This document shows, piece after piece, positions 1-7,562 of a stretch of DNA of 38,293 nucleotides (positions are counted from its first letter, which is position 1; every line of letters begins with the position of its first letter). The translations under genes were made by a program, and so were the position numbers. The stretch comes from CAIVAT01 sp038212325 (GTDB taxonomy: Bacteria; Bacteroidota; Bacteroidia; Bacteroidales; FEN-979): positions 1 through 38,293 of the forward strand of contig JBBQUQ010000024.1 of the NCBI GenBank assembly GCA_038212325.1, given 5' to 3'. Under the pieces are notes generated by a model. That model was given only the letters and a program-made list of their open reading frames with translations, was not told the DNA's origin and did not search any database.

Positions 1-32
1 TGATCGGTAGATTATTTTGTTTTAATAGATTA

Positions 33-220
33 ATTACTTTATTGATTAGGCACTCATATACCAGTAAGTTTTTCTTCTGATTTAAGACCTCTCCCTGAGA
101 GTTGTTCAAACAGTCGGGCTTTAAATATTACCGCGGAGGCGCAGAGGCGCAGAGTATCGGCCAAAAGCCAAAAGGTAATACGCTTCTGATGGTATAAAAG
201 TGCCTAATCAATATTACTTT
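33..220. mobile_element. MITE-like element with 23-bp TIRs and 8-bp target duplication
   Basis: Bases 41-63 and 190-212 are inverted repeats of each other, matching at 21 of 23 positions (core ATTGATTAGGCACT, then two mismatches, then TATACCA). Immediately outside them the same 8-mer ATTACTTT occurs at 33-40 and 213-220 as a direct repeat, as expected for a target-site duplication. The element is 172 bp (41-212) and has no coding capacity, so it would have been moved by a transposase encoded elsewhere. I cannot assign an insertion-sequence family from the ends. Its interior carries two short tandem repeats (136-174). Confidence 0.75.
136..174. repeat. Two short tandem repeats inside the left MITE-like element
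   Basis: GAGGCGCA is repeated at 136-143 and 144-151, followed by a partial GAG. GCCAAAA is repeated at 160-166 and 167-173, followed by G. Both resemble the short-unit arrays seen between genes elsewhere in this window. Confidence 0.7.
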
Positions 221-286
221 CATACCTGGGGAATATTATTTCATTTCATTGAAGGTAAACATAGATCCATAGTCAGGAAAGGTTTT

Positions 287-301
287 GACCCCGACGGGGT
301 C
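287..301. repeat. Perfect 7-bp-arm palindrome
   Basis: GACCCCG and CGGGGTC flank a single A. No T-tract follows on either strand, so a simple intrinsic terminator is not supported. It lies in the gene-poor left end next to the MITE-like element. Confidence 0.6.
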
Positions 302-330
302 TGGGTCACTGCAAGGCCGGGGACGAGATC

Positions 331-438
331 ATGTCGCCACACTATAAATCGATCCGCGACGGCAACACCATTGCCAGGCCGGAAGATTACAGGCCGGAAG
401 ATTACCGGGCACCTTCGTTCAGGATGGAAAAGCCCTAG
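331..438 (+). pseudogene. Short ORF or gene remnant of 35 residues
   Basis: An ATG at 331 opens 35 codons ending in TAG at 436-438. The peptide (starts MSPHYKSIRDGN) looks compositionally like protein and includes RPEDYRPEDYR, produced by a 15-bp duplication. Upstream, a different frame reads protein-like up to about base 325 (DPDGVWVTARPG), so a one-base frameshift in a decayed gene is possible. Its stop overlaps the convergent DUF421 gene: the two stop codons share the palindrome CTAG. I recognise no family. It could be a real small protein, a degraded C-terminus or chance. Confidence 0.25.
376..405 (+). repeat. 15-bp tandem duplication
   Basis: AGGCCGGAAGATTAC occurs at 376-390 and again at 391-405, exact and adjacent. 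The unit is a multiple of three, so in the short ORF it duplicates five residues (RPEDY) without breaking frame. Confidence 0.8.
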
Positions 439-956
439 CTTTGCTGTGCAAGGATCTTATGTGCTTTGCGATGGCGATGCGACTTTTTAGTAAAATCCTT
501 CGAAAGCACACTGATGTTTCCATCCACTTCCAGAACGGCGAGGTCAACTTCGCTGATGTTTGACACTCCATGCTCGCGGATGGCCTGCATCACCTCATCC
601 TCTGAAATTCCTGCCGTACGCAAGTGCGCAGGAATGATTTTTCCATGGTACACCAGCATGGTCGCTTCACCCTGGACAAGCTTTCCGAATCTGGGAAATT
701 TCAACTGCAGGCGTTTCAGGATATAATTCACCGAAAACAACGATAATGCTGCGACAAGGCCGCCATAAAGGGTTTCGTCGCCCAGCACCATGGCATTTTG
801 TACCGCATTGCTGATGAGCAGGATAAAAACCAGGTCGAAAACAGAAAGCTGAGACAACTCCTTTTTTCCAAACAACCGGATTGCAATAATGATGAAAAGA
901 TATACCGCAACTGAACTGAGTACAATTTGCAGGTATTGATTATGCAAGAATCCCAT
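435..956 (-). CDS. DUF421 / YetF-like membrane protein
   Basis: A 173-residue integral membrane protein of the DUF421 (YetF/YcaP) family. The N-terminal part has two or three membrane segments (roughly residues 8-25, 38-55 and 62-80) with the motif GKKELSQLSVFD that marks the family. A soluble C-terminal domain follows (about 90-150; VQGEATMLVYHGKI, then DEVMQAIREHGV). I chose ATG 956; a TTG at 983 is in frame but would leave almost no leader after lytT, which stops at 986-988. It is the last gene of the LiaF-like/LytS/LytT operon, about 29 bp downstream. The biochemical role of the family is poorly known, and the context suggests envelope homeostasis. Confidence 0.85.
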   Translation of the reverse strand: MGFLHNQYLQIVLSSVAVYLFIIIAIRLFGKKELSQLSVFDLVFILLISNAVQNAMVLGDETLYGGLVAALSLFSVNYILKRLQLKFPRFGKLVQGEATMLVYHGKIIPAHLRTAGISEDEVMQAIREHGVSNISEVDLAVLEVDGNISVLSKDFTKKSHRHRKAHKILAQQS

Positions 957-985
957 GATTGTAAATTTTGCTAAAGATAGCAAAT

Positions 986-1735
986 CTACATATTCAACGC
1001 CTGCTTGAGAATTTTATACCCGGTGGTGCTTGCCCGCAGTTTGGCTCCGGTCTTGGTGAGTACCGCGTAATTTTCTTTATCGTAATACTCGATCCGGTCG
1101 ATATATTTCGCATTAACGATGAAGGAGCGATGGATGCGGATGAACTGCGCCGGGTCGAGATGGGTCTCGAAATACTTCATGGTCTTTTCCTTCAGGTGCC
1201 TTGCATCCTTGGTATGCAGCATTACGTAATCGCCTTCCGCTTCCAGGTAAACAATTTCATCGATGGGAACTACGCTCACCTTATGGCGTGATTTTACGGC
1301 GATCCGCTGCAGGAATTCGGGATTCTCATCCAGGGTTTTAACGAGATTTTGAACAGGTGCAGCCGACCTGGTGCCGCTGCCGGCCTGTGCCACTGCTTTC
1401 TGAACTGCCTGCGTAAATCGTTCTTTCGAATAGGGCTTCAGCAGGTAATCGATTGCATTCATCTCAAAAGCTTTGATGGCATACTGGTCGTATGCCGTGC
1501 TGAAAATGATCAGCGGCGGCTGCTCCAGAAGGTCGAGCAGTTCAAGACCCGTAAGCTTGGGCATTTGCACATCGAGAAATACCAGGTCGGGTTTCAATTC
1601 CTGGATAGCCTTAAGGCCGCTGAAGCCATCGGTAAATTCACCCAGGATTTCAATTTCAGGAAAATCCTTCAGGTAATGCTTTACAACATCCCTGGCGGGT
1701 TGCTCATCATCAATAAGAACTGTTCGTAGTATCAT
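986..1735 (-). CDS. LytTR-family response regulator
   Basis: A 249-residue transcriptional regulator. The receiver domain (about 1-120) has the acidic pair DD at 9-10, the phospho-acceptor Asp55 in FLDVQMP, and the conserved Lys in LLKPYSKERF. A LytTR DNA-binding domain occupies about 145-247 (IVYLEAEGDYVMLHTKD, then FIRIHRSFIVNAKYI). Such regulators bind direct-repeat DNA after phosphorylation. It lies about 40 bp downstream of its probable partner kinase on the same strand; the gap holds an 8-bp tandem array. Targets cannot be read from the sequence, but co-transcription with a LiaF-like sensor and DUF421 points to cell-envelope stress. Confidence 0.93.
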   Translation of the reverse strand: MILRTVLIDDEQPARDVVKHYLKDFPEIEILGEFTDGFSGLKAIQELKPDLVFLDVQMPKLTGLELLDLLEQPPLIIFSTAYDQYAIKAFEMNAIDYLLKPYSKERFTQAVQKAVAQAGSGTRSAAPVQNLVKTLDENPEFLQRIAVKSRHKVSVVPIDEIVYLEAEGDYVMLHTKDARHLKEKTMKYFETHLDPAQFIRIHRSFIVNAKYIDRIEYYDKENYAVLTKTGAKLRASTTGYKILKQALNM

Positions 1736-1738
1736 AAC

Positions 1739-1780
1739 GTTGTCACTTTGTCACTTTGTCACTTTGTCACCCCGTCACCC
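1739..1780. repeat. 8-bp tandem array at the lytS-like stop codon
   Basis: TTTGTCAC-type 8-mers run through 1741-1778 (TGTCAC, three exact TTTGTCAC, then CCCGTCAC). Read on the minus strand the unit is GTGACAAA. The TGA stop of the kinase gene (1775-1777) lies within the first unit, so the array starts at the end of the coding sequence. Confidence 0.85.
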
Positions 1781-2839
1781 CACCTTACTTTCCGTATTAG
1801 GCAAACTCAAATATACGGAGAATCTTGTTCCGTCGACCACCGTACGCAGGAGTTTATCGTTTTTATACAATAGCCTCAGCCGCTCACGGATGTTGTTCAA
1901 GCCAATACCTGTCCCTTTACGCGGGTGGGCATGCGGGTCAAAATCATTCACAATGCTGATCTCCAGGTATCCTTCCTTGTATTCACAATCCATTGCAATG
2001 CTTACCTGTTCGGTACTTTCATAAACCCCATGCTTGATGGCATTTTCGAACAATGGCTGCAGGATCATGACCGGGATCTGGTGGGTTCGGCAGTTCCCCT
2101 CAAGGTTGAACCCGAAGGCCAGTTTATCGCCGAAACGAACCTTTTCAATCTCGAGGTACCGCCTGATATTCGCCATCTCGTTTTCGAGTGTGGTGAAGCT
2201 TGATGAGTTGTTCGAGACCGAATACCTCAGGAAATCAGATAACTTGATGACCATCTCCCGTGCTTTCTCGGGATTGGTTATGGTAAGCGAACTGATAGAA
2301 TTGAGGCTGTTGAACAGGAAGTGCGGGTTGATCTGAGATTTAAGCATGTTAAGCTCTGTCTCTTTCAGCACCATACGGAGCCGTGATTCAACTTTGACCT
2401 TTTCCTGGAGGTTGACATAGTATATGAAAAGGTAATAGGCCAGGGCAATGACAATGTAAAAGATGATCCCGCTGATGATCTTATTGGGGATGGAGATCGC
2501 CAATAAATCCATGTATGCCTTGTTCGAACTAAAAATCGTGCTGAGGATTGTATAGGAAATTCCATTCCACATAGCCAGTGCAAGTGTCAGAAATGCCAGG
2601 TGGTTGAATACCACATTCCATGCATTTTTCTGATCAGGGATGCTGTACCTCACGATGTACCACATCGAAATGCCTACACTGCAGAACAGGGCATTGAAAA
2701 CAAAGCTGTCGGCCAATGACACCTCAATGGGGAAATAATAGATGAAGTAAAAAATGGAAAAGTGGACCCCCGTGATGAGGGCCCACAAACCGAAATAAAC
2801 GGAAACGGAGCTTTTATTGATAAAAACCGGGTGCTGCAT
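1775..2839 (-). CDS. LytS/YehU-type sensor histidine kinase
   Basis: A 354-residue membrane histidine kinase. Four or five hydrophobic segments fill residues 12-142. A short linker leads to the His_kinase domain with SQINPHFLFNSLNS (phospho-acceptor His173), followed by an ATPase region with FENAIKHGV (N box) and GTGIGLNNIRERL (G box). There is no separate periplasmic domain, so it probably senses a signal within the membrane or through the upstream LiaF-like protein. Only 17 bp separate it from that gene, and the response regulator follows. This is the usual LytS/LytTR pairing of Bacteroidota. Confidence 0.92.
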   Translation of the reverse strand: MQHPVFINKSSVSVYFGLWALITGVHFSIFYFIYYFPIEVSLADSFVFNALFCSVGISMWYIVRYSIPDQKNAWNVVFNHLAFLTLALAMWNGISYTILSTIFSSNKAYMDLLAISIPNKIISGIIFYIVIALAYYLFIYYVNLQEKVKVESRLRMVLKETELNMLKSQINPHFLFNSLNSISSLTITNPEKAREMVIKLSDFLRYSVSNNSSSFTTLENEMANIRRYLEIEKVRFGDKLAFGFNLEGNCRTHQIPVMILQPLFENAIKHGVYESTEQVSIAMDCEYKEGYLEISIVNDFDPHAHPRKGTGIGLNNIRERLRLLYKNDKLLRTVVDGTRFSVYLSLPNTESKVG

Positions 2840-2856
2840 ACTCCTCAGTTTACAAT

Positions 2857-3591
2857 TCAGTAACTTTTTATTTCACCGCCGCCGAAAATGGTGCTGCCTT
2901 TGATGATAAGCATACGAGACGGATCCGGGTTTTCTTTGACATAAGAGCGTTTGTCGGCAAACCCGCCCATGATGGAGGTCATTTTCAACTGAATACGCCA
3001 ATCGGCGGGAACAATCAGCGTTACTCCGCCGAAAATGGTATTGACTTCAAGTTCGCTCACCCCATCAGCAAGGGTGGCCTGTGTAAGGTCAACTTCGGAA
3101 CCGCCAAACACGCAATTGATATGGCCTCCGCGAAAAACCTGGTGCATGACCCGCTGTTTCCCTCCGCTGAAAATGTTCTCCTCGTGAATAAAGCCATCGC
3201 CAGACGTATGTGTATTTACCTGGTAGCGGTTCGCTTGCCAGGGACGGCGGGGCATGCGTTTCGTCAGGATAAGCACCCCGACGCCAATGAGAATCACAGG
3301 CCAGAAGAGGTGTGTTACATTGAATGACATCTCAAAAATGCGGGTAAGGAGAAAAAGCCCGCCGATAAAAATGAGTATGGTGCCCGGTGTACGGCTCTCG
3401 CTGCTGAAAAGGCTTATAACGCCGATCGCGATAAGCAGCATTTGCCAGGAGAACAGGATGTGCCGTAACTCATATGGCAAAAAACCTGTATTCGACAGCA
3501 GAAGCAGGCAACCTGCCACAATTACGATAACTCCAAGAATGTATTTTTTCATTTGGGAGCCATTGTCATGTTTATTTTCGTTGGTTTCCAT
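2857..3591 (-). CDS. LiaF-like membrane protein (YvqF type)
   Basis: A 244-residue protein with an N-terminal four-helix membrane unit (about 15-115), a charged linker, and a C-terminal beta-rich domain with FGG motifs (VFGGSEVDL, IFGGVTLIVP, and IFGGGEIKSY at the end). This matches the family described as cell-wall-active antibiotic response proteins. In Bacillus, LiaF inhibits the LiaS kinase. Here the gene heads an operon with a LytS-type kinase, so a role as negative regulator or accessory sensor is likely by analogy. The start at 3591 follows a consensus promoter by about 33 nt of leader. Confidence 0.88.
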   Translation of the reverse strand: METNENKHDNGSQMKKYILGVIVIVAGCLLLLSNTGFLPYELRHILFSWQMLLIAIGVISLFSSESRTPGTILIFIGGLFLLTRIFEMSFNVTHLFWPVILIGVGVLILTKRMPRRPWQANRYQVNTHTSGDGFIHEENIFSGGKQRVMHQVFRGGHINCVFGGSEVDLTQATLADGVSELEVNTIFGGVTLIVPADWRIQLKMTSIMGGFADKRSYVKENPDPSRMLIIKGSTIFGGGEIKSY

Positions 3592-3630
3592 GGCTTATCG
3601 GATTAAAAAGCAATTAGTAATTCAGTGAGG

Positions 3631-3661
3631 CAAAAATAAGCCGGATTGTTAGGGTGTCAAA
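3631..3661 (-). promoter_or_regulatory. Bacteroidota-type promoter of the LiaF-like/LytST operon
   Basis: On the minus strand TTTG (3661-3658) is followed after exactly 19 nt by TATTTTTG (3638-3631). This fits the Bacteroidota housekeeping sigma consensus TTTG-N19-21-TAnnTTTG fully. A start of transcription near 3624 would give a leader of about 33 nt before the ATG at 3591. It is the only promoter in the window in which I find both boxes intact. Confidence 0.75.
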
Positions 3662-3719
3662 CAATTAATCGGCAGATGGCAGCAAAATCTCGATAAAAAT
3701 GACGTTTTACAAACTCATT

Positions 3720-3755
3720 GCCTGCATTATTTGCATTGTTTGCATTGTTTGCATT
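3720..3755. repeat. 9-bp tandem array after the outer-membrane protein stop
   Basis: Four 9-mers: GCCTGCATT, ATTTGCATT, GTTTGCATT, GTTTGCATT. On the minus strand the unit is AATGCAAAC. The array starts one base after the TGA stop of the barrel gene (3757-3759). The same unit occurs in frame inside nnr at 8850-8900. Confidence 0.9.
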
Positions 3756-3756
3756 C

Positions 3757-5064
3757 TCAGAACACCTCCTGTGCCTGCATATAAAACCCTTCCGACACCT
3801 CCCCCAACCCGAAATCAATCAGCAGGTTGGTCCGGTCGTTCTTTCCGACCATGATCCTCAGGCCAAACCCGCAACCGGGCTTCAGATATCCGAACAATGG
3901 CCCATGCATGTCGCGGTTCGATGCAGTTGTGACATTGGCAAAAAGGACCCCTCCCACAATTTTCGAACATGGCGAAATCGGGAAGCGGTATTCAACTTCC
4001 CCATATGCAAAATCATCCCCCCGCCATCGTCCCTGTGTATATCCCCTCCCGGAGGAATTGACCGGGTCGAACCCGTTCGACATAAGGTTGAGGTATGGCA
4101 GTTCACCGCTGATCTTGAAACTGCCGAATGCCCTGAAAGCCAGGAGGTGGCGCGGCACCCGCTTCGAAAGTCCTACATAGGTGCGGAATTCTGCCCAGAG
4201 CCGTGATCCGTTCCGGCTGCTGCCGATGTATTTAAGATTGTAAAGATACTGGGCATTGAAATATAAGCCTTTGTAGGCATTGATGATGTTGTCGCGGCTG
4301 TCGTATGTAAAATTGATACTCAACCCGCTTACAGTATACGTGATATTATTGAACCCATGCTGACGGCAATAAGAATAATGCGGGGTCATTATTTTTACGG
4401 ATGAATCCAAGTCAAGTTTTTCATCCACGATATCATAATAGTGATCGAGGTGATATCCTAATCCCGCATAAATATGGTCAGCAACCTCCATACTTAACAC
4501 ACTGTGTATCTTGATCCAATTATATTTCATCGGGAACTGGCCGCCTTCATATGATACCGGGTCTGCCGGGGTATCCGGGTATCCGGCGACAGGAGGAATG
4601 TTGTTGACCGGACCGGTACCCAAACCATAGGTGGGTAAACGGAAAAGATACAGGCGCCAGTCCGTTTGCAGGAACCACTTGTTCTCATTAAAAAACATAC
4701 TTGTCCTCACATAGGAGATCAGCTGCCGCTCGGTTGTCCAGAGCAGTTGTAGCGAGCCTGCCGATAACTTGGTGAACGGATTTCTTCCAATGCTCCACGA
4801 CAGGGAAGAGCCTGCGCCGAGCTGGAGGCTCGTCGAAGGTGAATAGGCAACGATGGGAAGGATGATTGCCCTGATTTTTCGCGCAGGGATTTCAGGGGCA
4901 CGGAGCTTTTCCTTTGTGAGGATGTCGAAAATGTCCTCCTGCTGGCATTCATATCCAGCACCAAGCGAGTCGGGCAATGAATGCCCATCGGGTTCCTGTC
5001 CAAAGGAAAATTCTGCAAATCCTAACGCAATGAGAATGAAAAGATATCGGAAAACCATTTGCAT
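3757..5064 (-). CDS. BamA/TamA-like outer-membrane beta-barrel (surface antigen domain)
   Basis: A 435-residue secreted protein. A signal peptide (MQMVFRYLFILIALGFAEFS, cleavage likely after FSFG) precedes a long barrel with alternating strands and many aromatic residues, ending in Phe as usual for outer-membrane barrels. The C-terminal two thirds fit the bacterial surface antigen barrel (FTYDSRDNIINAYKGLYF is the typical Omp85 strand pair). No POTRA repeats are visible, so it is shorter than BamA and unlikely to be the essential assembly factor. Similar POTRA-less barrels are common in Bacteroidota, with unknown cargo. It is transcribed alone, divergently from dapF, with ATG 5064 (an in-frame ATG at 5058 is possible). 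Confidence 0.85.
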   Translation of the reverse strand: MQMVFRYLFILIALGFAEFSFGQEPDGHSLPDSLGAGYECQQEDIFDILTKEKLRAPEIPARKIRAIILPIVAYSPSTSLQLGAGSSLSWSIGRNPFTKLSAGSLQLLWTTERQLISYVRTSMFFNENKWFLQTDWRLYLFRLPTYGLGTGPVNNIPPVAGYPDTPADPVSYEGGQFPMKYNWIKIHSVLSMEVADHIYAGLGYHLDHYYDIVDEKLDLDSSVKIMTPHYSYCRQHGFNNITYTVSGLSINFTYDSRDNIINAYKGLYFNAQYLYNLKYIGSSRNGSRLWAEFRTYVGLSKRVPRHLLAFRAFGSFKISGELPYLNLMSNGFDPVNSSGRGYTQGRWRGDDFAYGEVEYRFPISPCSKIVGGVLFANVTTASNRDMHGPLFGYLKPGCGFGLRIMVGKNDRTNLLIDFGLGEVSEGFYMQAQEVF

Positions 5065-5074
5065 TTTAATGGGT

Positions 5075-5110
5075 CAAAAGTAATAAATTAAATGCTTTTT
5101 ATTAGCTTTG
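5075..5110. promoter_or_regulatory. Back-to-back TAnnTTTG boxes between the barrel gene and dapF
   Basis: TAGCTTTG at 5103-5110 (plus) lies 16 bp before the dapF ATG. TACTTTTG at 5082-5075 (minus) lies 11 bp before the barrel ATG at 5064. Both match the Bacteroidota -7 box. Neither has a clear TTTG at the right upstream spacing, so these are half-supported divergent promoters giving very short leaders. Confidence 0.5.
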
Positions 5111-5125
5111 TAAGCGCAAGAACCT

Positions 5126-5920
5126 ATGGAAATTTCATTTTCAAAATATCATGGCACAGGCAATGATTTCATCGTCATTGACAACCGGTTGATGCGGTGG
5201 GAACCAACCATCGGGCAGGTCTCATTTCTTTGCGACCGCCATTTCGGGATCGGGGCCGATGGATTGATGCTGCTGTCGGAGAAGGATGGGTTTGATTTTG
5301 CCATGACCTACTACAATTCCGATGGCCTTGAGAGCACCATGTGCGGCAATGGCGGACGGTGCATGACAGCCTATGCGAAATCGCTTGGACTATGCGGCAG
5401 CAAAGCGTATTTCCGGGCAATTGACGGGGTTCATGAAGCTGAGATTACAGGCAACCCCACGGATTGTATTTATCGGTTGAAAATGAAGGATACCCTGGTC
5501 GGAAAAATATACGAGGATGGGTTGTCGGCAGACACGGGATCTCCGCATTTTATTCAGTTTGTTGATGATGCCGCCAACACGGATGTTGTCAATTCGGGCA
5601 GGATATTGAGCCACGATGCCCGGTTTGCCCCCGGTGGAACAAACGTTAATTTCGTGGAGCTGCAGCACGACGGGCTGTTTGTTCGCACCTACGAACGCGG
5701 TGTGGAGCATGAAACCCTGTCGTGCGGAACCGGGGTTACTGCTGCTGCAATTGTTACCGCCTGCCGGAATCCTGAAAACCCCGGGTTTTACAACATCAAA
5801 ACCCCCGGGGGTTTACTGAAAGTAAGTTTCCATCAAACGAGAGACCGTTTCACCAATATTTGGCTTGAAGGACCGGTAAAGTTTGTGTTTTCGGGAAATG
5901 TTACCCTCTTACCCTTTTAA
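5126..5920 (+). CDS. dapF: Diaminopimelate epimerase
   Basis: This 264-residue enzyme interconverts LL- and meso-diaminopimelate in the lysine and peptidoglycan pathways, in the cytoplasm. The N-terminus FSKYHGTGNDFIVIDNR is typical. The two catalytic cysteines are visible as Cys73 in MCGNGGRC and Cys200 in LSCGTGVTAAA. The two mirror-image half-domains and the length fit the family. It heads a plus-strand operon that also contains mltG, so two peptidoglycan functions are linked. The next gene starts 19 bp after its stop. Confidence 0.97.
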   Translation: MEISFSKYHGTGNDFIVIDNRLMRWEPTIGQVSFLCDRHFGIGADGLMLLSEKDGFDFAMTYYNSDGLESTMCGNGGRCMTAYAKSLGLCGSKAYFRAIDGVHEAEITGNPTDCIYRLKMKDTLVGKIYEDGLSADTGSPHFIQFVDDAANTDVVNSGRILSHDARFAPGGTNVNFVELQHDGLFVRTYERGVEHETLSCGTGVTAAAIVTACRNPENPGFYNIKTPGGLLKVSFHQTRDRFTNIWLEGPVKFVFSGNVTLLPF

Positions 5921-5939
5921 AACAAACCAATATGCAAGC

Positions 5940-6485
5940 ATGACCAATCCCCCCCTGACTGGTAACAAAATAAAATTGCGTTCCCCCGAGCCGTCTGATA
6001 TTGAGTTGTTATACGCATGGGAAAATGATCCTGCTCTTTGGGGTGTCAGCAACACCATGACACCCTTTTCCCGACATCAGATCGAAGAGTATGTATTGAA
6101 TGCCCAGCATGACATATTTACGGTGAGGCAGTTGCGACTCATGATTGACCTGCTGAATGCAGTTGATGGAGAGAAGACTGTGGGAACCATCGATCTCTTT
6201 GATTTCGACCCTGCACATCATCGTGCCGGCGTGGGTATTTTTATCCTTGCACCCTTCCGCGGACAAGGGCATGGCTTTGAAGCGATGAATGTGTTTATCC
6301 GTTATGCATTCGGCACATTGCACCTTCACCAGTTGTTTTGCAATATTTTTCCCGACAACCTGCCGAGCCTGAATTTATTTGAGAAACTTGGATTCACGAG
6401 GTGCGGGGTCAAAAAGGACTGGGTGCACGATGAAACGAAATGGCACGATGAATGGATGTTTCAACTGATCCGCCGCGATGGGTAA
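5940..6485 (+). CDS. GNAT N-acetyltransferase (RimJ/RimL type)
   Basis: A 181-residue acetyl-CoA-dependent acetyltransferase of the Acetyltransf_3 group. Signs are the N-terminal LRSPEPSDIELLYAWENDP, the central strand GVGIFILAPFRGQGHGFEAM with the acetyl-CoA-binding RGQGHG, and the C-terminal NLPSLNLFEKLGFTRCG. I chose the ATG at 5940; an upstream in-frame ATG at 5883 would run deep into dapF. The substrate is not known; relatives acetylate ribosomal protein N-termini, polyamines or small amines. It overlaps mltG by 8 bp, which implies translational coupling. Confidence 0.88.
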   Translation: MTNPPLTGNKIKLRSPEPSDIELLYAWENDPALWGVSNTMTPFSRHQIEEYVLNAQHDIFTVRQLRLMIDLLNAVDGEKTVGTIDLFDFDPAHHRAGVGIFILAPFRGQGHGFEAMNVFIRYAFGTLHLHQLFCNIFPDNLPSLNLFEKLGFTRCGVKKDWVHDETKWHDEWMFQLIRRDG

Positions 6486-7557
6486 TCCGGATCCTGCAAC
6501 CAGCCGCCGACAGGGTCGCAGACTCACCGGTATCGCTAAGATCCTGCTCCTGGCCGGCATCATTGCCCTTATCTCCGGCGCTGTTCTGCTGCGGTATTAT
6601 TTCCGTGTAACCCGCCCTGTGGTTGACCTTCAGGAAAAGACAGGCTGCTACTTTTACATCCACACAGGAGCAACGTTTTCCGCTGTAAAAGATTCCCTGG
6701 TAAAAAAAAAGTATCTTACGGATCCGGGCGCATTTGAATGGCTGGCAAAACTGAAGCATTATGACCGGCGGGTTAAGCCGGGGCGATACCGTTTGGTTAA
6801 CGGCATGCGCAACAATGTACTGGTGAACCTCCTGCGGTCGGGTAACCAGGATCCGGTAAGGATTATCATTCAGAATGTCAATACCGGAGATGAACTTGCA
6901 GGTAAAATAGGACGGCGCCTCGAGGTTGATTCGATAAAACTGAGCCGGATGTTCAGGGACCGTGCCTACCTTTCGGGGTTTGGCCTTACGCCTGCCACAC
7001 TTTTCGTTCTTTTTATCCCCGACACCTACGAATTCTACTGGAATACCTCGGGAAATCAGTTATTTAAACGGATGCAGGAGGAATACAAGCGATTTTGGAC
7101 CCCCCGCAGGAGGCAACTGGCCGATTCGTTGCATTTGTCGGTGCCTGAAGTAGTAACCCTCGCATCGATTGTTGAAAAAGAGAGCAATAAGAACGGTGAA
7201 AAACCGGTCATCGCCGGGGTGTATATCAACCGGCTGAAGAATGATATCCCCCTTCAGGCTGATCCGACCATTATTTTCGCCTGGAATAATTACCGCATCA
7301 GGCGGGTTATGAAGGCCCACACCGAAATACAATCGCCCTACAACACCTATCAAAGAACCGGTCTTCCGCCGGGGCCGATATGCCTGCCCTCCGCGGTATC
7401 GGTCGATGCCGTTCTTCATGCCGTTCATCATCCCTACCTCTATTTTTGCGCCCGTGAGGATTTGTCGGGTTATCACAATTTTGCAGCAAGCCTCAGCGAG
7501 CATAACCTCAATGCCAGGAAATACCGGAAGGCGCTCGATAAAATGAACATCAGGTGA
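6478..7557 (+). CDS. mltG: Endolytic murein transglycosylase MltG
   Basis: A 359-residue inner-membrane protein of the YceG/MltG family, which cuts nascent glycan strands and so sets peptidoglycan chain length. One membrane segment lies at about 20-40. A LysM-like region follows, then the catalytic domain with VVTLASIVEKESNKNGEKP (catalytic Glu in VEKE, about residue 233) and VYINRLKNDIPLQADPT. The C-terminus has the family pattern SPYNTYQRTGLPPGPICLP. The gene is translationally coupled to the GNAT upstream and abuts the DUF2279 gene, in the same operon as dapF. Confidence 0.95.
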   Translation: MGNPDPATSRRQGRRLTGIAKILLLAGIIALISGAVLLRYYFRVTRPVVDLQEKTGCYFYIHTGATFSAVKDSLVKKKYLTDPGAFEWLAKLKHYDRRVKPGRYRLVNGMRNNVLVNLLRSGNQDPVRIIIQNVNTGDELAGKIGRRLEVDSIKLSRMFRDRAYLSGFGLTPATLFVLFIPDTYEFYWNTSGNQLFKRMQEEYKRFWTPRRRQLADSLHLSVPEVVTLASIVEKESNKNGEKPVIAGVYINRLKNDIPLQADPTIIFAWNNYRIRRVMKAHTEIQSPYNTYQRTGLPPGPICLPSAVSVDAVLHAVHHPYLYFCAREDLSGYHNFAASLSEHNLNARKYRKALDKMNIR

Positions 7558-7562
7558 ATGCC

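Noticed and set aside
3718..4206. Plus-strand open frame beginning in the 9-bp array
   Set aside because: Its start is the repeat itself (low-complexity ALFALFAL) and the rest is antisense to the outer-membrane barrel gene.
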